DNA of 52,801 bases from a virus. The translations under genes were made by a program, and so were the position numbers. A model generated the notes under the pieces. That model was given only the letters and a program-made list of their open reading frames with translations. It did no database searches and had not been told where the DNA came from. The stretch is taken from the IMG/VR virus record IMGVR_UViG_3300032322_002582, positions 1 through 52,801 of that record; one strand, given 5' to 3'. Shown here one piece after another: positions 8,107-14,507 of the stretch (positions are counted from its first letter, which is position 1; each line of letters opens with the position of its first letter).

Positions 8107-8230
8107 AGAACAAATTCAAAGAAGTCAAGGTGATGTAGATTTTTTGAAAAATGAATTGAAGCGCCTGAAATTTCAAGAATTCGAAGAGGACCTTCGAGAG
8201 GAAGACAATAGAAAACTTCTTCAGGAATAG
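8063..8230 (+). CDS. Short coiled-coil protein, unknown
   Basis: 55 residues from the ATG at 8063 (AGAGGA before it) to the TAG at 8228-8230. Almost the whole chain is a charged amphipathic helix (IRKRIEELEEQIQRSQ and KNELKRLKFQEFEEDL), so a small dimeric coiled coil is likely. It ends the operon begun at 2713 and is directly followed by a palindrome and a new promoter. Confidence 0.65.
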   Translation: MAISNYIRKRIEELEEQIQRSQGDVDFLKNELKRLKFQEFEEDLREEDNRKLLQE

Positions 8231-8245
8231 TTGTAAAAAAACAAC
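8230..8245. promoter_or_regulatory. Inverted repeat GTTGT-N6-ACAAC upstream of promoter
   Basis: A 5-bp inverted repeat around an A6 spacer ends 7 bp before the -35 box at 8253. It resembles the element at 2619-2636 before the first early promoter. A candidate operator. Confidence 0.35.
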
Positions 8246-8252
8246 AACAGAT

Positions 8253-8280
8253 TTGACATTATTTCCCTTTGTGTTATAAT
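8253..8280 (+). promoter_or_regulatory. Strong sigma70-type promoter with start on the ATG
   Basis: TTGACA (8253-8258) and TATAAT (8275-8280) are both perfect and are separated by 16 bp. Counting -7 at 8280 puts +1 at 8287, the A of the next gene's ATG. The spacer shares TTTCC-(C/T)-T-(T/C)-TGTGTTA with the promoter at 9421. Confidence 0.8.
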
Positions 8281-8286
8281 CTTTTC

Positions 8287-8667
8287 ATGATGAAAATTCC
8301 TTCAGTTGGCTCTACTGTCAGTGTGACTGTTCGATATCGGTCCATTTACTTGTTCGCAACTTCACCATTCGAGGATAATCGTTATACTGGTGTTGTTGTA
8401 AAAAATGCTAAGTGGGTTGATGCCGATAGTTTTTCTCTTCAGACACAGGACAAAGAACATCCTGTGAAAATCATAAAAATTGATCGAGTTCATGACTTAA
8501 AGGTTTTGAACGGAACATCAATTGACGTTAGACGCTTCAATGTCAAAGGAAAAGGCGGTACTTATACTGTAACCAAGAGTGGGAAAAATTATTCTTGCAC
8601 TTGTGTCGGTTTCAAGTATCATTCTAAATGTAAACACATAACCGCAGTATCTAATAGCTTGGAGTAA
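8287..8667 (+). CDS. SWIM zinc-finger protein
   Basis: 126 residues starting at the ATG pair 8287/8290; no ribosome site is visible and the promoter above places the RNA start on this codon. Residues 1-95 are beta-rich with SVGSTVSVTVRYRS and a linker to a zinc site. C104-x-C106-x8-C115-x-H117 (NYSCTCVGFKYHSKCKH) is the SWIM signature, a small zinc-binding fold that contacts DNA or protein. I recall small SWIM proteins in T4-like phages. Role unknown; it may be an early regulator. The next gene begins 3 bases after its stop. Confidence 0.8.
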   Translation: MMKIPSVGSTVSVTVRYRSIYLFATSPFEDNRYTGVVVKNAKWVDADSFSLQTQDKEHPVKIIKIDRVHDLKVLNGTSIDVRRFNVKGKGGTYTVTKSGKNYSCTCVGFKYHSKCKHITAVSNSLE

Positions 8668-8670
8668 AAT

Positions 8671-8808
8671 ATGGATTGTTTTGAAATGATGGTATCTGAA
8701 ATTGTTCGTTTGAATTCGGATGAAACTCTTCGAACAGAAGAAGAATCTTGTCTTTATGTTGAAAAGATTATGTTGTTCGGATACAACATTACCAAGGGTG
8801 TAAAATGA
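8671..8808 (+). CDS. Very small protein, unknown
   Basis: 45 residues from the ATG at 8671 to the TGA at 8806-8808. GGAG in the end of the SWIM gene serves as its ribosome site. It is acidic at the N terminus and ends in EKIMLFGYNITKGVK. Its stop overlaps the ATG of the next short gene (ATGA). The tight packing argues that it is translated. Confidence 0.55.
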   Translation: MDCFEMMVSEIVRLNSDETLRTEEESCLYVEKIMLFGYNITKGVK

Positions 8809-8912
8809 CCGAATTTGCATTCTATCTTGATGCATGGTATCATTGCTATAAGAATAAAATTCCTTTGAATAAAATTTATCGTAAAGACTGGAAGACCTGG
8901 GCACTCAAATGA
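8805..8912 (+). CDS. Very small protein, unknown
   Basis: 35 residues (8805-8912), rich in Trp, Tyr and Lys (LDAWYHCYKNKIP, KDWKTWALK). It shares ATGA with the gene before and overlaps the next start at 8909. No family recognised; support is gene packing only. Confidence 0.5.
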   Translation: MTEFAFYLDAWYHCYKNKIPLNKIYRKDWKTWALK

Positions 8913-9259
8913 TGATCTATGTGAATGACCGTTCTCGAAAGGTCAAAAAGCCTACCAAACAATCGGCCATCGAATATCAAGCTTGGCTCGATAGCGTGAA
9001 CACTCAACGGACTTCCTTTTCGAAGACACCAGTTAAGCGTATCCAGAAGACTTTTCCTGTCGGTCCTAAAGTTCCTCCTGGGCGCGAGACTCCTAGATAT
9101 CCTAGTATGGATTCTGGTGGTGGCTCCACAACCAAGCCTATTCATGGTAAAGTGTACACTGGTAGTTTAATGAAAGGCATTGGAACTTTACATAAGAGTA
9201 ACGCGGTACCAATCTTCACCGACGAGGAAGCGCGGGATCAAGCTTCCATGCGAAGGTAA
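8909..9259 (+). CDS. Conserved tailed-phage hypothetical protein
   Basis: 116 residues, basic, Pro/Gly-rich and probably extended. The C-terminal block MKGIGTLHKSNAVPIFTDEE followed by DQASMRR recurs, in my memory, in many unrelated tailed phages. The central segment (KTFPVGPKVPPGRETPRYPS) is low-complexity. No function is known to me. The second codon is also ATG (8912); ribosome site poor, so it is probably coupled to the gene before. Confidence 0.8.
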   Translation: MMIYVNDRSRKVKKPTKQSAIEYQAWLDSVNTQRTSFSKTPVKRIQKTFPVGPKVPPGRETPRYPSMDSGGGSTTKPIHGKVYTGSLMKGIGTLHKSNAVPIFTDEEARDQASMRR

Positions 9260-9260
9260 T

Positions 9261-9386
9261 ATGGATGTTCAACTGATCGCAATTTTCGTCTCCGGTGCGT
9301 TCCTGGGGGCTCTCCTGGGTCGGCTTTTGACGTTTTTTGTGTTGTCTGGTGGACTTGTTGTGATGTTGATTTTTAATCTGGTTTGA
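9261..9386 (+). CDS. Small two-helix membrane protein
   Basis: 41 residues from the ATG at 9261, with GAAGG just before it; an in-frame start at 9180 would run inside the previous gene. Two hydrophobic stretches (IAIFVSGAFLGALLG and LTFFVLSGGLVVMLIF) surround one Arg, so it is a small inner-membrane hairpin. Such proteins in early phage operons may alter host membrane functions; that is not shown here. Confidence 0.6.
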   Translation: MDVQLIAIFVSGAFLGALLGRLLTFFVLSGGLVVMLIFNLV

Positions 9387-9395
9387 TGTGTTGTA

Positions 9396-9418
9396 TTTCT
9401 GCAACGAAGCTGTAGAAA
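9396..9418. promoter_or_regulatory. Inverted repeat before promoter
   Basis: TTTCTGCA and TGTAGAAA (8 bp, one G-T) surround a 7-base loop and end 2 bases before the -35 at 9421. It could be an operator or a weak terminator for the preceding genes; the T-run is in the spacer of the promoter, 10 bases farther. Confidence 0.3.
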
Positions 9419-9420
9419 TC

Positions 9421-9449
9421 TTGACTGTTTTTTCCTTCTGTGTTAAAAT
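9421..9449 (+). promoter_or_regulatory. Sigma70-type promoter
   Basis: TTGACT (9421-9426), a 17-bp spacer and TAAAAT (9444-9449). The spacer end TTTCCTTCTGTGTTA closely matches that of the promoter at 8253. The predicted RNA start is near 9456, leaving a leader with ATAGGAG before the ATG at 9477. Confidence 0.6.
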
Positions 9450-9476
9450 TTATTTTTAAATCAATAGGAGTATATC

Positions 9477-9893
9477 ATGGGTCGTAAAGCAAAACCTGGT
9501 AACATGGCACCGTTCGAAAAGATTCTCAATCTGATGGTCACTGGTGAACCCGTCACAAAAGAAGAGATTGAAATTCTTCTTGGTGATGAGCTTCAAATGT
9601 ATTTGGTTTCCGCTTATATGTGGCATGTAAAAACCACTGCAAAGGGTATTGTTCGTGTTTATAAAGACGGACGAAAAGTTCTAGCTTATCAACTTATTAA
9701 TACCGCCGATGGTATCAAATATTTGAAAGACAAAAATATTTACTTTGCTGGTGATGATGAGCCTATTTCAACACTCGAAGAGTTGAAAGCACAAGTACAA
9801 GATAATCATATCGAAAATGTTGTCATTGAAAATGTGGTAAAACAAGAAGATGAATTGGTTGTAACAGAGATTTTGGACAATCAAACAGCATGA
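9477..9893 (+). CDS. Unknown protein, possible helix-turn-helix
   Basis: 138 residues. The N-terminal half (about 12-95) has the helix-rich pattern of a winged helix, including GEPVTKEEIEILLGDELQMY and beta hairpin VRVYKDGRKVLAYQLI. The C-terminal tail is acidic (VKQEDELVVTEIL). A DNA-binding regulator is possible but rests only on the pattern. It is first behind its own promoter (9421). Its stop overlaps the next start by 4 bases. Confidence 0.7.
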   Translation: MGRKAKPGNMAPFEKILNLMVTGEPVTKEEIEILLGDELQMYLVSAYMWHVKTTAKGIVRVYKDGRKVLAYQLINTADGIKYLKDKNIYFAGDDEPISTLEELKAQVQDNHIENVVIENVVKQEDELVVTEILDNQTA

Positions 9894-10432
9894 ACATTTT
9901 TTATCTAGATCCGGATCCTCGTCTTTGTGCCGAAATGCATCTCGATAAGCATGTCGTAAAAATGATTATCGAGTATGCACAATTGATGTCCACTGCTCAT
10001 CGTTTGCTCGATGGTCACCAGTATATCGACAAAACAGCAAACGGTCGCAACATCAAACGATGGCGATTAGATGGACCTAATGAAGTTGTGATGATGAAAG
10101 CTTCGCATATCAATCATCCTTCGGCCGTGTGGACTCGCTCAAACAAGCAAAATTACATCTGGCTGCAAAAAATGTGGTATTATCTCTGTAAAGAATATAC
10201 CTATCGTTATGGAAAAATTCACGCGGTCGAAAAACGTATGGGCACAGAACTTTACGTTTGGCCTACGAATATTCCAGATGGCGATTTTTTTTCTCCTACG
10301 CCAGCGATGCCCGATGATTGTAAAGTTCCAAATGATTCGCTGAAATCTTATCATCGATACTATCGAGAACGAAAAAATCACTTTGCCAAATGGACTAAGC
10401 GAGAAATTCCTTCATGGTATCAGACTATATAA
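9890..10432 (+). CDS. Conserved phage protein (NIFYLDPDP family)
   Basis: 180 residues. The N terminus MNIFYLDPDPRLCAEMHLDK, with HVVKMIIEYAQLMSTAHR after it, and the central HPSAVWTRSNKQNYIWL are strongly conserved in memory among many tailed phages. It is all-alpha with many His, Tyr and Trp. The layout (an early helix with charged residues, C-terminal YHRYYRER) recalls pyrimidine-dimer glycosylases of the DenV type, but the similarity is too weak to name it. It ends the coupled pair begun at 9477. Confidence 0.8.
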   Translation: MNIFYLDPDPRLCAEMHLDKHVVKMIIEYAQLMSTAHRLLDGHQYIDKTANGRNIKRWRLDGPNEVVMMKASHINHPSAVWTRSNKQNYIWLQKMWYYLCKEYTYRYGKIHAVEKRMGTELYVWPTNIPDGDFFSPTPAMPDDCKVPNDSLKSYHRYYRERKNHFAKWTKREIPSWYQTI

Positions 10433-10436
10433 AGAT

Positions 10437-10754
10437 ATGCCGACATATTCATTTTTAAATACTGAAACTGGTGAAGAGTTCGAAATTATGATGAAAATTT
10501 CCGAACGTGATCAATTTATGGTTGAAAATCCAAATTTTCAACCAGTCATCAGCGCACCCGCATTAATTTCTGGTTCATCAACATCAAAACAAAATCGTGT
10601 ACCCGATGGCTTTAAGGAAGTTCTTTCTAAAGTTGCTGAGGCACATCCTAACAGTAGTGTAGCAGAAAAACACGGAAGAAAAACAATCAAACAAGTCAAA
10701 ACAGATCAAGTTGTAAAAAAACATGTTGAACGGGTTACAGGAGTAAAAACATAA
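10437..10754 (+). CDS. FmdB-like protein lacking the zinc cysteines
   Basis: 105 residues from the ATG at 10437; an in-frame ATG at 10383 would run inside the previous gene. The start MPTYSFLNTETGEEFEIMM has the shape of the FmdB/CxxC regulatory zinc-ribbon family, whose members read MPTYEY-x-C. Here no cysteine is present, so metal binding is lost. The C-terminal half is basic (KHGRKTIKQVKTDQVVKK). I recall the same Cys-less form in other T4-like phages. Ribosome site weak. Confidence 0.7.
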   Translation: MPTYSFLNTETGEEFEIMMKISERDQFMVENPNFQPVISAPALISGSSTSKQNRVPDGFKEVLSKVAEAHPNSSVAEKHGRKTIKQVKTDQVVKKHVERVTGVKT

Positions 10755-10764
10755 AGGAGAAGGA

Positions 10765-11505
10765 ATGTCTAGACGAGCTAATACTAAAATAAGAATATTA
10801 GATGAAGAAGTAAAAACAAATACATTAAAAATAAAGTTAGACGATCTAAAGACATTCCAACCTCTCACACAAAATCAAAAAATATTTTTTGACTCATACA
10901 AACGAGGCGACTATTTCGTAGCACTTCATGGAGTTGCAGGAACGGGAAAAACTTTCTGTGCCATGTATAAGGCACTGGAAGAAGTTTTAGACAAGGGTAA
11001 TCCCTTCAAAAAAATAATTGTTGTACGATCCGCAGTTCAGTCTAGAGAAATCGGTCATTTACCTGGTGATGTTACAGAAAAGATGGAGATTTATCAGCAG
11101 CCATATCAACAAATTTGCGAAACTTTATTTGGACGTAAAGATGCATATCAAAGACTTGCTGAACAAGGCTTCGTGGAATTTATTTCCACATCTTTCATTC
11201 GAGGAATGAGTTTTGATGATGCGATCATTATTGTTGATGAAATGCAGAATTTAACTTTTGAAGAAATTGATACTGTTATGACCCGTGTTGGTTATCGATC
11301 CAAGATTATTTGGTGTGGTGACTATAGACAAACGGATTTGAATAAAAAGAAAAATGATATGAGTGGTATTCTTAAATTTTTCGATATCGCAATGCACATG
11401 GAAGCTTTCACTAAAGTTGAATTTACACCAGATGATATAGTTAGATCATCTCTGGTTAAAGATTATATCTTGGCTAAACTCAGGTATGAAGATTCTGTTG
11501 AATGA
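10765..11505 (+). CDS. phoH: PhoH-family ATPase
   Basis: 246 residues, the typical length of phage PhoH. Walker A is GVAGTGKT (56-63). Walker B is IIIVDEMQN (154-162), followed by the sensor region KIIWCGDYRQTDL. VRSAVQSREIGHLPGD is diagnostic of PhoH. The family is an RNA-helicase-like ATPase; its phage role is not settled, though it is a common marker of aquatic phages. A strong site AAAGGAGAAGG precedes the start. It overlaps the nuclease gene by 4 bases. Confidence 0.95.
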   Translation: MSRRANTKIRILDEEVKTNTLKIKLDDLKTFQPLTQNQKIFFDSYKRGDYFVALHGVAGTGKTFCAMYKALEEVLDKGNPFKKIIVVRSAVQSREIGHLPGDVTEKMEIYQQPYQQICETLFGRKDAYQRLAEQGFVEFISTSFIRGMSFDDAIIIVDEMQNLTFEEIDTVMTRVGYRSKIIWCGDYRQTDLNKKKNDMSGILKFFDIAMHMEAFTKVEFTPDDIVRSSLVKDYILAKLRYEDSVE

Positions 11506-12173
11506 GTTTTATACTTGAAAAAATTTCTGGGTTAGATTTTGATCTTGAGTCTGAAACGACCGAGAGCGGAAGAGTTTATATTACTCCGGAAGGCAATCGA
11601 TATCCATCTATAACAACAGTTTTATCCGCAACAGATTCGAAAGAAGGATTGATTGCATGGAGACAACGTGTTGGAGAAGAGGAAGCCAATAAAATTATGG
11701 GACGCTCCGCACGACGAGGAACAGAACTGCATTTGATATGTGAGAAATATCTTTTGAATGAGATGTCACCGATTAAGTTGAAGATGATGATGCCTCATGT
11801 CAAGGAATTATTCTATAAAATTAAACCATTTATTGATACCTCACTGAATAAAGTATATGCTTTAGAGCAGGTACTTTATTCAAATAAAATGAAAATAGCA
11901 GGTAGAACTGATTGCATTTGTGAGTGGAATGGTGTATTATCTATCTTAGATTTCAAGAACTCGATTAAAATGAAGAGAGAAGAATATATACAAGATTATT
12001 TTTTACAATGTACCGCATACTCTTTGATGTTTGAAGAACTTGTGTCTATTCCAGTGAAACAAATTGTTATATTGGTGGGAGTTGAACAAGGAAATGGACA
12101 AATATTCATTAAGCAAAAAAGCAATTATGTTGAGACTTTGCAAAACAGAATAAATAGTTATATGATCGTTTGA
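11502..12173 (+). CDS. PD-(D/E)XK exonuclease (RecB/MGME1-like)
   Basis: 223 residues. The metal site is E122 in ALEQVLYS, D137 in AGRTDCICEWNG and D150-x-K152 in SILDFKNSIK, followed by a Gln/Tyr motif (YIQDYFLQCTAYSLM), the usual order for Cas4/RecB/MGME1-type nucleases. The N-terminal part holds RYPSITTVLSAT and the helix GRSARRGTELH, both typical of phage members. It probably processes DNA ends in replication or recombination. The 3' end runs up to the acceptor part of the tmRNA and may share bases with it. Confidence 0.85.
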   Translation: MSFILEKISGLDFDLESETTESGRVYITPEGNRYPSITTVLSATDSKEGLIAWRQRVGEEEANKIMGRSARRGTELHLICEKYLLNEMSPIKLKMMMPHVKELFYKIKPFIDTSLNKVYALEQVLYSNKMKIAGRTDCICEWNGVLSILDFKNSIKMKREEYIQDYFLQCTAYSLMFEELVSIPVKQIVILVGVEQGNGQIFIKQKSNYVETLQNRINSYMIV

Positions 12174-12225
12174 AGTTGACTGAAAGGTGTTTCGGACGGC
12201 GGTTCGATTCCGCCCAGGTCCACCA

Positions 12226-12295
12226 GAAGTATATTAGCCCGATAAGACACTCTAACGTCTGAAGTGGGAAAACTGTGTCCTAATATATTTCTGAT
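12226..12295 (+). other. tmRNA intervening segment (predicted to be removed)
   Basis: The 70 bases between the acceptor and coding pieces fold back. Bases 12224-12237 pair with 12280-12293 over 14 positions (one G-U), in line with the acceptor stem, and GACAC/GTGTC (12246-12250, 12275-12279) extends the loop helix. In bacteria with permuted tmRNA the matching segment is cut out to give two RNAs. Confidence 0.75.
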
Positions 12296-12381
12296 GGGCC
12301 TGACCTGGTTTCGACGGGGCAATAAGTAAGAAGATGGACGATTCGACACAGATAGTCGTTAAAAGTAAAAAAAACGTAAAT

Positions 12382-12420
12382 GCAAACGAAAGCGTCTTTG
12401 ACGTAGCATTGGCTGCCTAA
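12382..12420 (+). other. tmRNA proteolysis-tag reading frame
   Basis: Codons GCA AAC GAA AGC GTC TTT GAC GTA GCA TTG GCT GCC TAA give ANESVFDVALAA. The start AN-E and the hydrophobic end ALAA fit known tags read by ClpXP and ClpAP. The resume codon GCA follows an A-rich stretch and CGTAAAT, as is usual. Confidence 0.9.
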
Positions 12421-12486
12421 ACACAGCCTAGGGTTTCGGTGGGTTTCCTCGTAACAGAATAACCCACCATTCAAAGGAGATCATTG

Positions 12487-13017
12487 ATGCATTTTATGAA
12501 ACTTGTTTTCATAGGCATTCTTGGATACTATTTCGCGCAACACTTTCATATACTAGTCGATCAAAAATTTGAAGAGGTTAAAGAGAGTAAGCATCCGCCA
12601 TATGTCACAATGGCTCAACGCGAAAAAGAACTTGACTGTCTAACGAAAAACATATATTATGAAGCAGGAACAGAACCTTTCGAAGGCAAAGTAGCTGTTG
12701 CTCAAGTAACCATCAATAGAACTAAATCAGGTAAATTTCCAAAAGATATTTGTGCAGTTGTATATGAACGAAATTTAGTGTACAATAACCTTATCTGTCA
12801 GTTTAGTTGGTACTGTGATTCAAAAGCGAAAGTGAGGCCCATCCATGCAGCAACCTATAAAGAATCCGAGGCTGTGGCTAAAAAGGTACTTCTCGAAGGA
12901 TTCAAACTTGACATTATCAAAGAGGACACATTATACTATCATGCAGACTACATCAACCCAGGATGGAAAAGACAAAGAGTTGCCAAAATTGGAAAACACA
13001 TCTTCTACAAAGGCTGA
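12487..13017 (+). CDS. SleB-type cell wall hydrolase (endolysin)
   Basis: 176 residues from the ATG at 12487, with AAGGAGA six bases before it; a TTG at 12484 is less likely. Residues 5-20 form a hydrophobic N-terminal segment (LVFIGILGYYFAQ), a signal anchor or signal-arrest type. Residues about 48-176 are the Hydrolase_2/SleB domain, with the catalytic-type NIYYEAGTEPFEGKVAVAQV and CQFSWYCD. The family cleaves peptidoglycan glycan strands. With the membrane gene that follows it probably forms the lysis pair. The anchor suggests Sec export rather than passage through a holin hole. It starts right after the tmRNA and shares its upstream region. Confidence 0.88.
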   Translation: MHFMKLVFIGILGYYFAQHFHILVDQKFEEVKESKHPPYVTMAQREKELDCLTKNIYYEAGTEPFEGKVAVAQVTINRTKSGKFPKDICAVVYERNLVYNNLICQFSWYCDSKAKVRPIHAATYKESEAVAKKVLLEGFKLDIIKEDTLYYHADYINPGWKRQRVAKIGKHIFYKG

Positions 13018-13333
13018 TTGGCAAGAAAGACTTTTAACCTTTCGAGAAGGAATCAAACATTTTTTTGAACATAAGTTGAAGCCTAGTACAGCAGAATCGA
13101 TTGGATGGCTCGGTATTGTTTTACTTCATGCCTCACTTATTCCAACTTTTCTTGCTATAATGGCTGGCATAACAGACAAGACTCCTCCTATCGATCTTGT
13201 TTTGTTTATGTGGGGAGCTTTAGTTATGGGATTTATTCGTGCTGCCATTTTGAAAGACACAATAAACGTTCTTACAATTGGTGCAGGTTTTATTGTTAAT
13301 TCTGTATTTCTTGCTTTGATTTTGTTTAAATGA
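12941..13333 (+). CDS. Small membrane protein, candidate holin
   Basis: About 130 residues if started at the ATG at 12941; a TTG at 12980 is possible, and an ATG at 12845 would add a segment read in the shadow of the endolysin. The soluble N terminus (about 1-45) is followed by two or three membrane segments: WLGIVLLHASLIPTFLAIMA, LVLFMWGALVMGFIRA and VLTIGAGFIVNSVFLALILF. Position just after a SleB endolysin, small size and multiple helices suit a holin, but no holin family is recognised. It overlaps the endolysin by 77 bases and the next gene by 4 (ATGA). Confidence 0.65.
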   Translation: MQTTSTQDGKDKELPKLENTSSTKADWQERLLTFREGIKHFFEHKLKPSTAESIGWLGIVLLHASLIPTFLAIMAGITDKTPPIDLVLFMWGALVMGFIRAAILKDTINVLTIGAGFIVNSVFLALILFK

Positions 13334-14496
13334 GTTCATTAGAGAAAATTTTAGCCGACCTGAGATCAGGAGTAATTTCTAAACCAATCGTTAGGCCTAG
13401 AAGATGGAAATTGAACTCGGGTCGTAGAAAAAAGAGAGTATTGAAAAGATTTGTTTGGGATTCTTATGACTTTCCGGCTCCCATTTTGAGGAATAATATG
13501 GAAGATAATAGTATTTTTGTTGGTGCATCAGACTTTTCCGATTATGTTTTTAGTAAGATGATGAAGGAGCGTTATGACTCCGATTTGTCTACAATCAATC
13601 AAGAACTGAAATTGCATGGTAATCGCAAAGTTTGGAGTGAGTATATGATGCAAGCTTATGTTGATTGTAAAATTCTTCAGATGAATGACACTTCAGGTAT
13701 TATTCTGTTGGATAACTTAAACTTCATTCGATATGATGCATCATCGAATTCTATTGAAGTGAGAATTTATGGTGATGAGAGTTTTGTTCGGAGTGAGTCT
13801 GAAACGTTATTGGATGAATTTGAAGAAGTAACATCATATATCGAATGGATTTATTCTGCTAATGGTGATAGCGTAAATGTTCCATTGAACACAAATTTAC
13901 TTCCTTGTGATGAGATGTATCCCTTCATCGATAGTTCTTTGAGTGAGTATTATGATGCATTCATGAAATCTAACTCAAATGTTCTTCTTTTGATTGGACC
14001 ACCAGGAACAGGTAAGACAACTTTCATTCGTGGTTTGCTTTCCCATACTGGTTCATCAGCGATGGTCACATATGATGCATCCATCTTGGAGAAAGATTTT
14101 GTGTTTGCAAATTTCATTGAGCAGAATGTGAACCTTCTTGTACTTGAAGATTCAGATAACTTTCTCAAAGCAAGAAGCGAAGGCAATTCAATGATGCATC
14201 GTTTTCTGAATGTTGGTGATGGTCTAGTCACAACAAAAGGAAAGAAGTTGATTTTTTCAACAAATCTTCCTTCTGTTCGTGATGTCGATGAAGCATTGAT
14301 TCGACCAGGTCGCTGTTTTGATATTTTGAAATTTGAAAAGCTAGATGGCGATCAAGCTAAAGCTTTGGCTGAAAAACAAGGCTTTAGTTTAAATGAAAAG
14401 AAAGATTCTTGGACTCTCGCTGAAATTTTCGGCGACAAATCTAAGACTGATCTAAAAACGAGCCACAAAGTTGGTGGCAAAATTGGTTTCTTTTAA
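13330..14496 (+). CDS. AAA+ ATPase
   Basis: 388 residues. The N-terminal part (1-200) is specific and basic near 20-40. The AAA+ core has Walker A GPPGTGKT (223-230), Walker B LLVLED (269-274), sensor 1 LIFSTN (307-312) and the RPGR arginine motif (325-328). The ALIRPGRCFD sequence is that of the BCS1/FtsH/proteasomal branch rather than clamp loaders. The C terminus ends in a Gly/Lys tail. I have the impression of similar ATPases in aquatic T4-like phages. It may be an unfoldase or remodeller; no substrate is visible. Placed before dsbA-33-59. Confidence 0.85.
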   Translation: MSSLEKILADLRSGVISKPIVRPRRWKLNSGRRKKRVLKRFVWDSYDFPAPILRNNMEDNSIFVGASDFSDYVFSKMMKERYDSDLSTINQELKLHGNRKVWSEYMMQAYVDCKILQMNDTSGIILLDNLNFIRYDASSNSIEVRIYGDESFVRSESETLLDEFEEVTSYIEWIYSANGDSVNVPLNTNLLPCDEMYPFIDSSLSEYYDAFMKSNSNVLLLIGPPGTGKTTFIRGLLSHTGSSAMVTYDASILEKDFVFANFIEQNVNLLVLEDSDNFLKARSEGNSMMHRFLNVGDGLVTTKGKKLIFSTNLPSVRDVDEALIRPGRCFDILKFEKLDGDQAKALAEKQGFSLNEKKDSWTLAEIFGDKSKTDLKTSHKVGGKIGFF

Positions 14497-14507
14497 GGAG
14501 ATATATT

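Larger units (their letters stand above)
12174..12468 (+). ncRNA. ssrA: Circularly permuted (two-piece) tmRNA
   Basis: The order is inverted relative to one-piece tmRNA: the 3' acceptor part comes first and the 5'/coding part second. Acceptor part: conserved TTTCGGAC, a 5-bp T stem GGCGG/CCGCC (12198-12202, 12210-12214) around TTCGATT, then CAGGTCC-A-CCA ending at 12225. Coding part: GGGCCTG (12296-12302), which pairs over all 7 positions (one G-U) with CAGGTCC, then the D-loop hallmark TGGTTTCGACGGGG. A small hairpin CGAC/GTCG (12344-12358) precedes the tag frame, as in PK1. The tag frame is 12382-12420. An 8-bp stem GGTGGGTT/AACCCACC closes the coding piece (12438-12468). The left boundary is approximate; a candidate P2 pairing reaches into the end of the nuclease gene. 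tmRNA with SmpB rescues stalled ribosomes and tags the peptide. Confidence 0.93.

Noticed and set aside
9396-9435. Intrinsic terminator before the promoter at 9421
   Set aside because: The stem is AT-rich and the T-run is 10 bases away, inside the promoter spacer. An operator-like inverted repeat is the safer reading.
9890-10432. Naming the 180-residue protein as a DenV pyrimidine-dimer glycosylase
   Set aside because: Only a loose resemblance (helical, YHRYYRER near the end). The catalytic N-terminal Thr and Glu of DenV cannot be placed.
12190-12225. Half of an ordinary tRNA gene (T arm, acceptor, CCA)
   Set aside because: No anticodon arm or D arm precedes it, while the matching 5' acceptor strand and a tmRNA D-loop lie 70 bases downstream. 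The permuted tmRNA explains all parts.
12845-12940. N-terminal extension of the putative holin from the ATG at 12845
   Set aside because: It would be read entirely in another frame of the endolysin, has no ribosome site and looks like translated shadow sequence.
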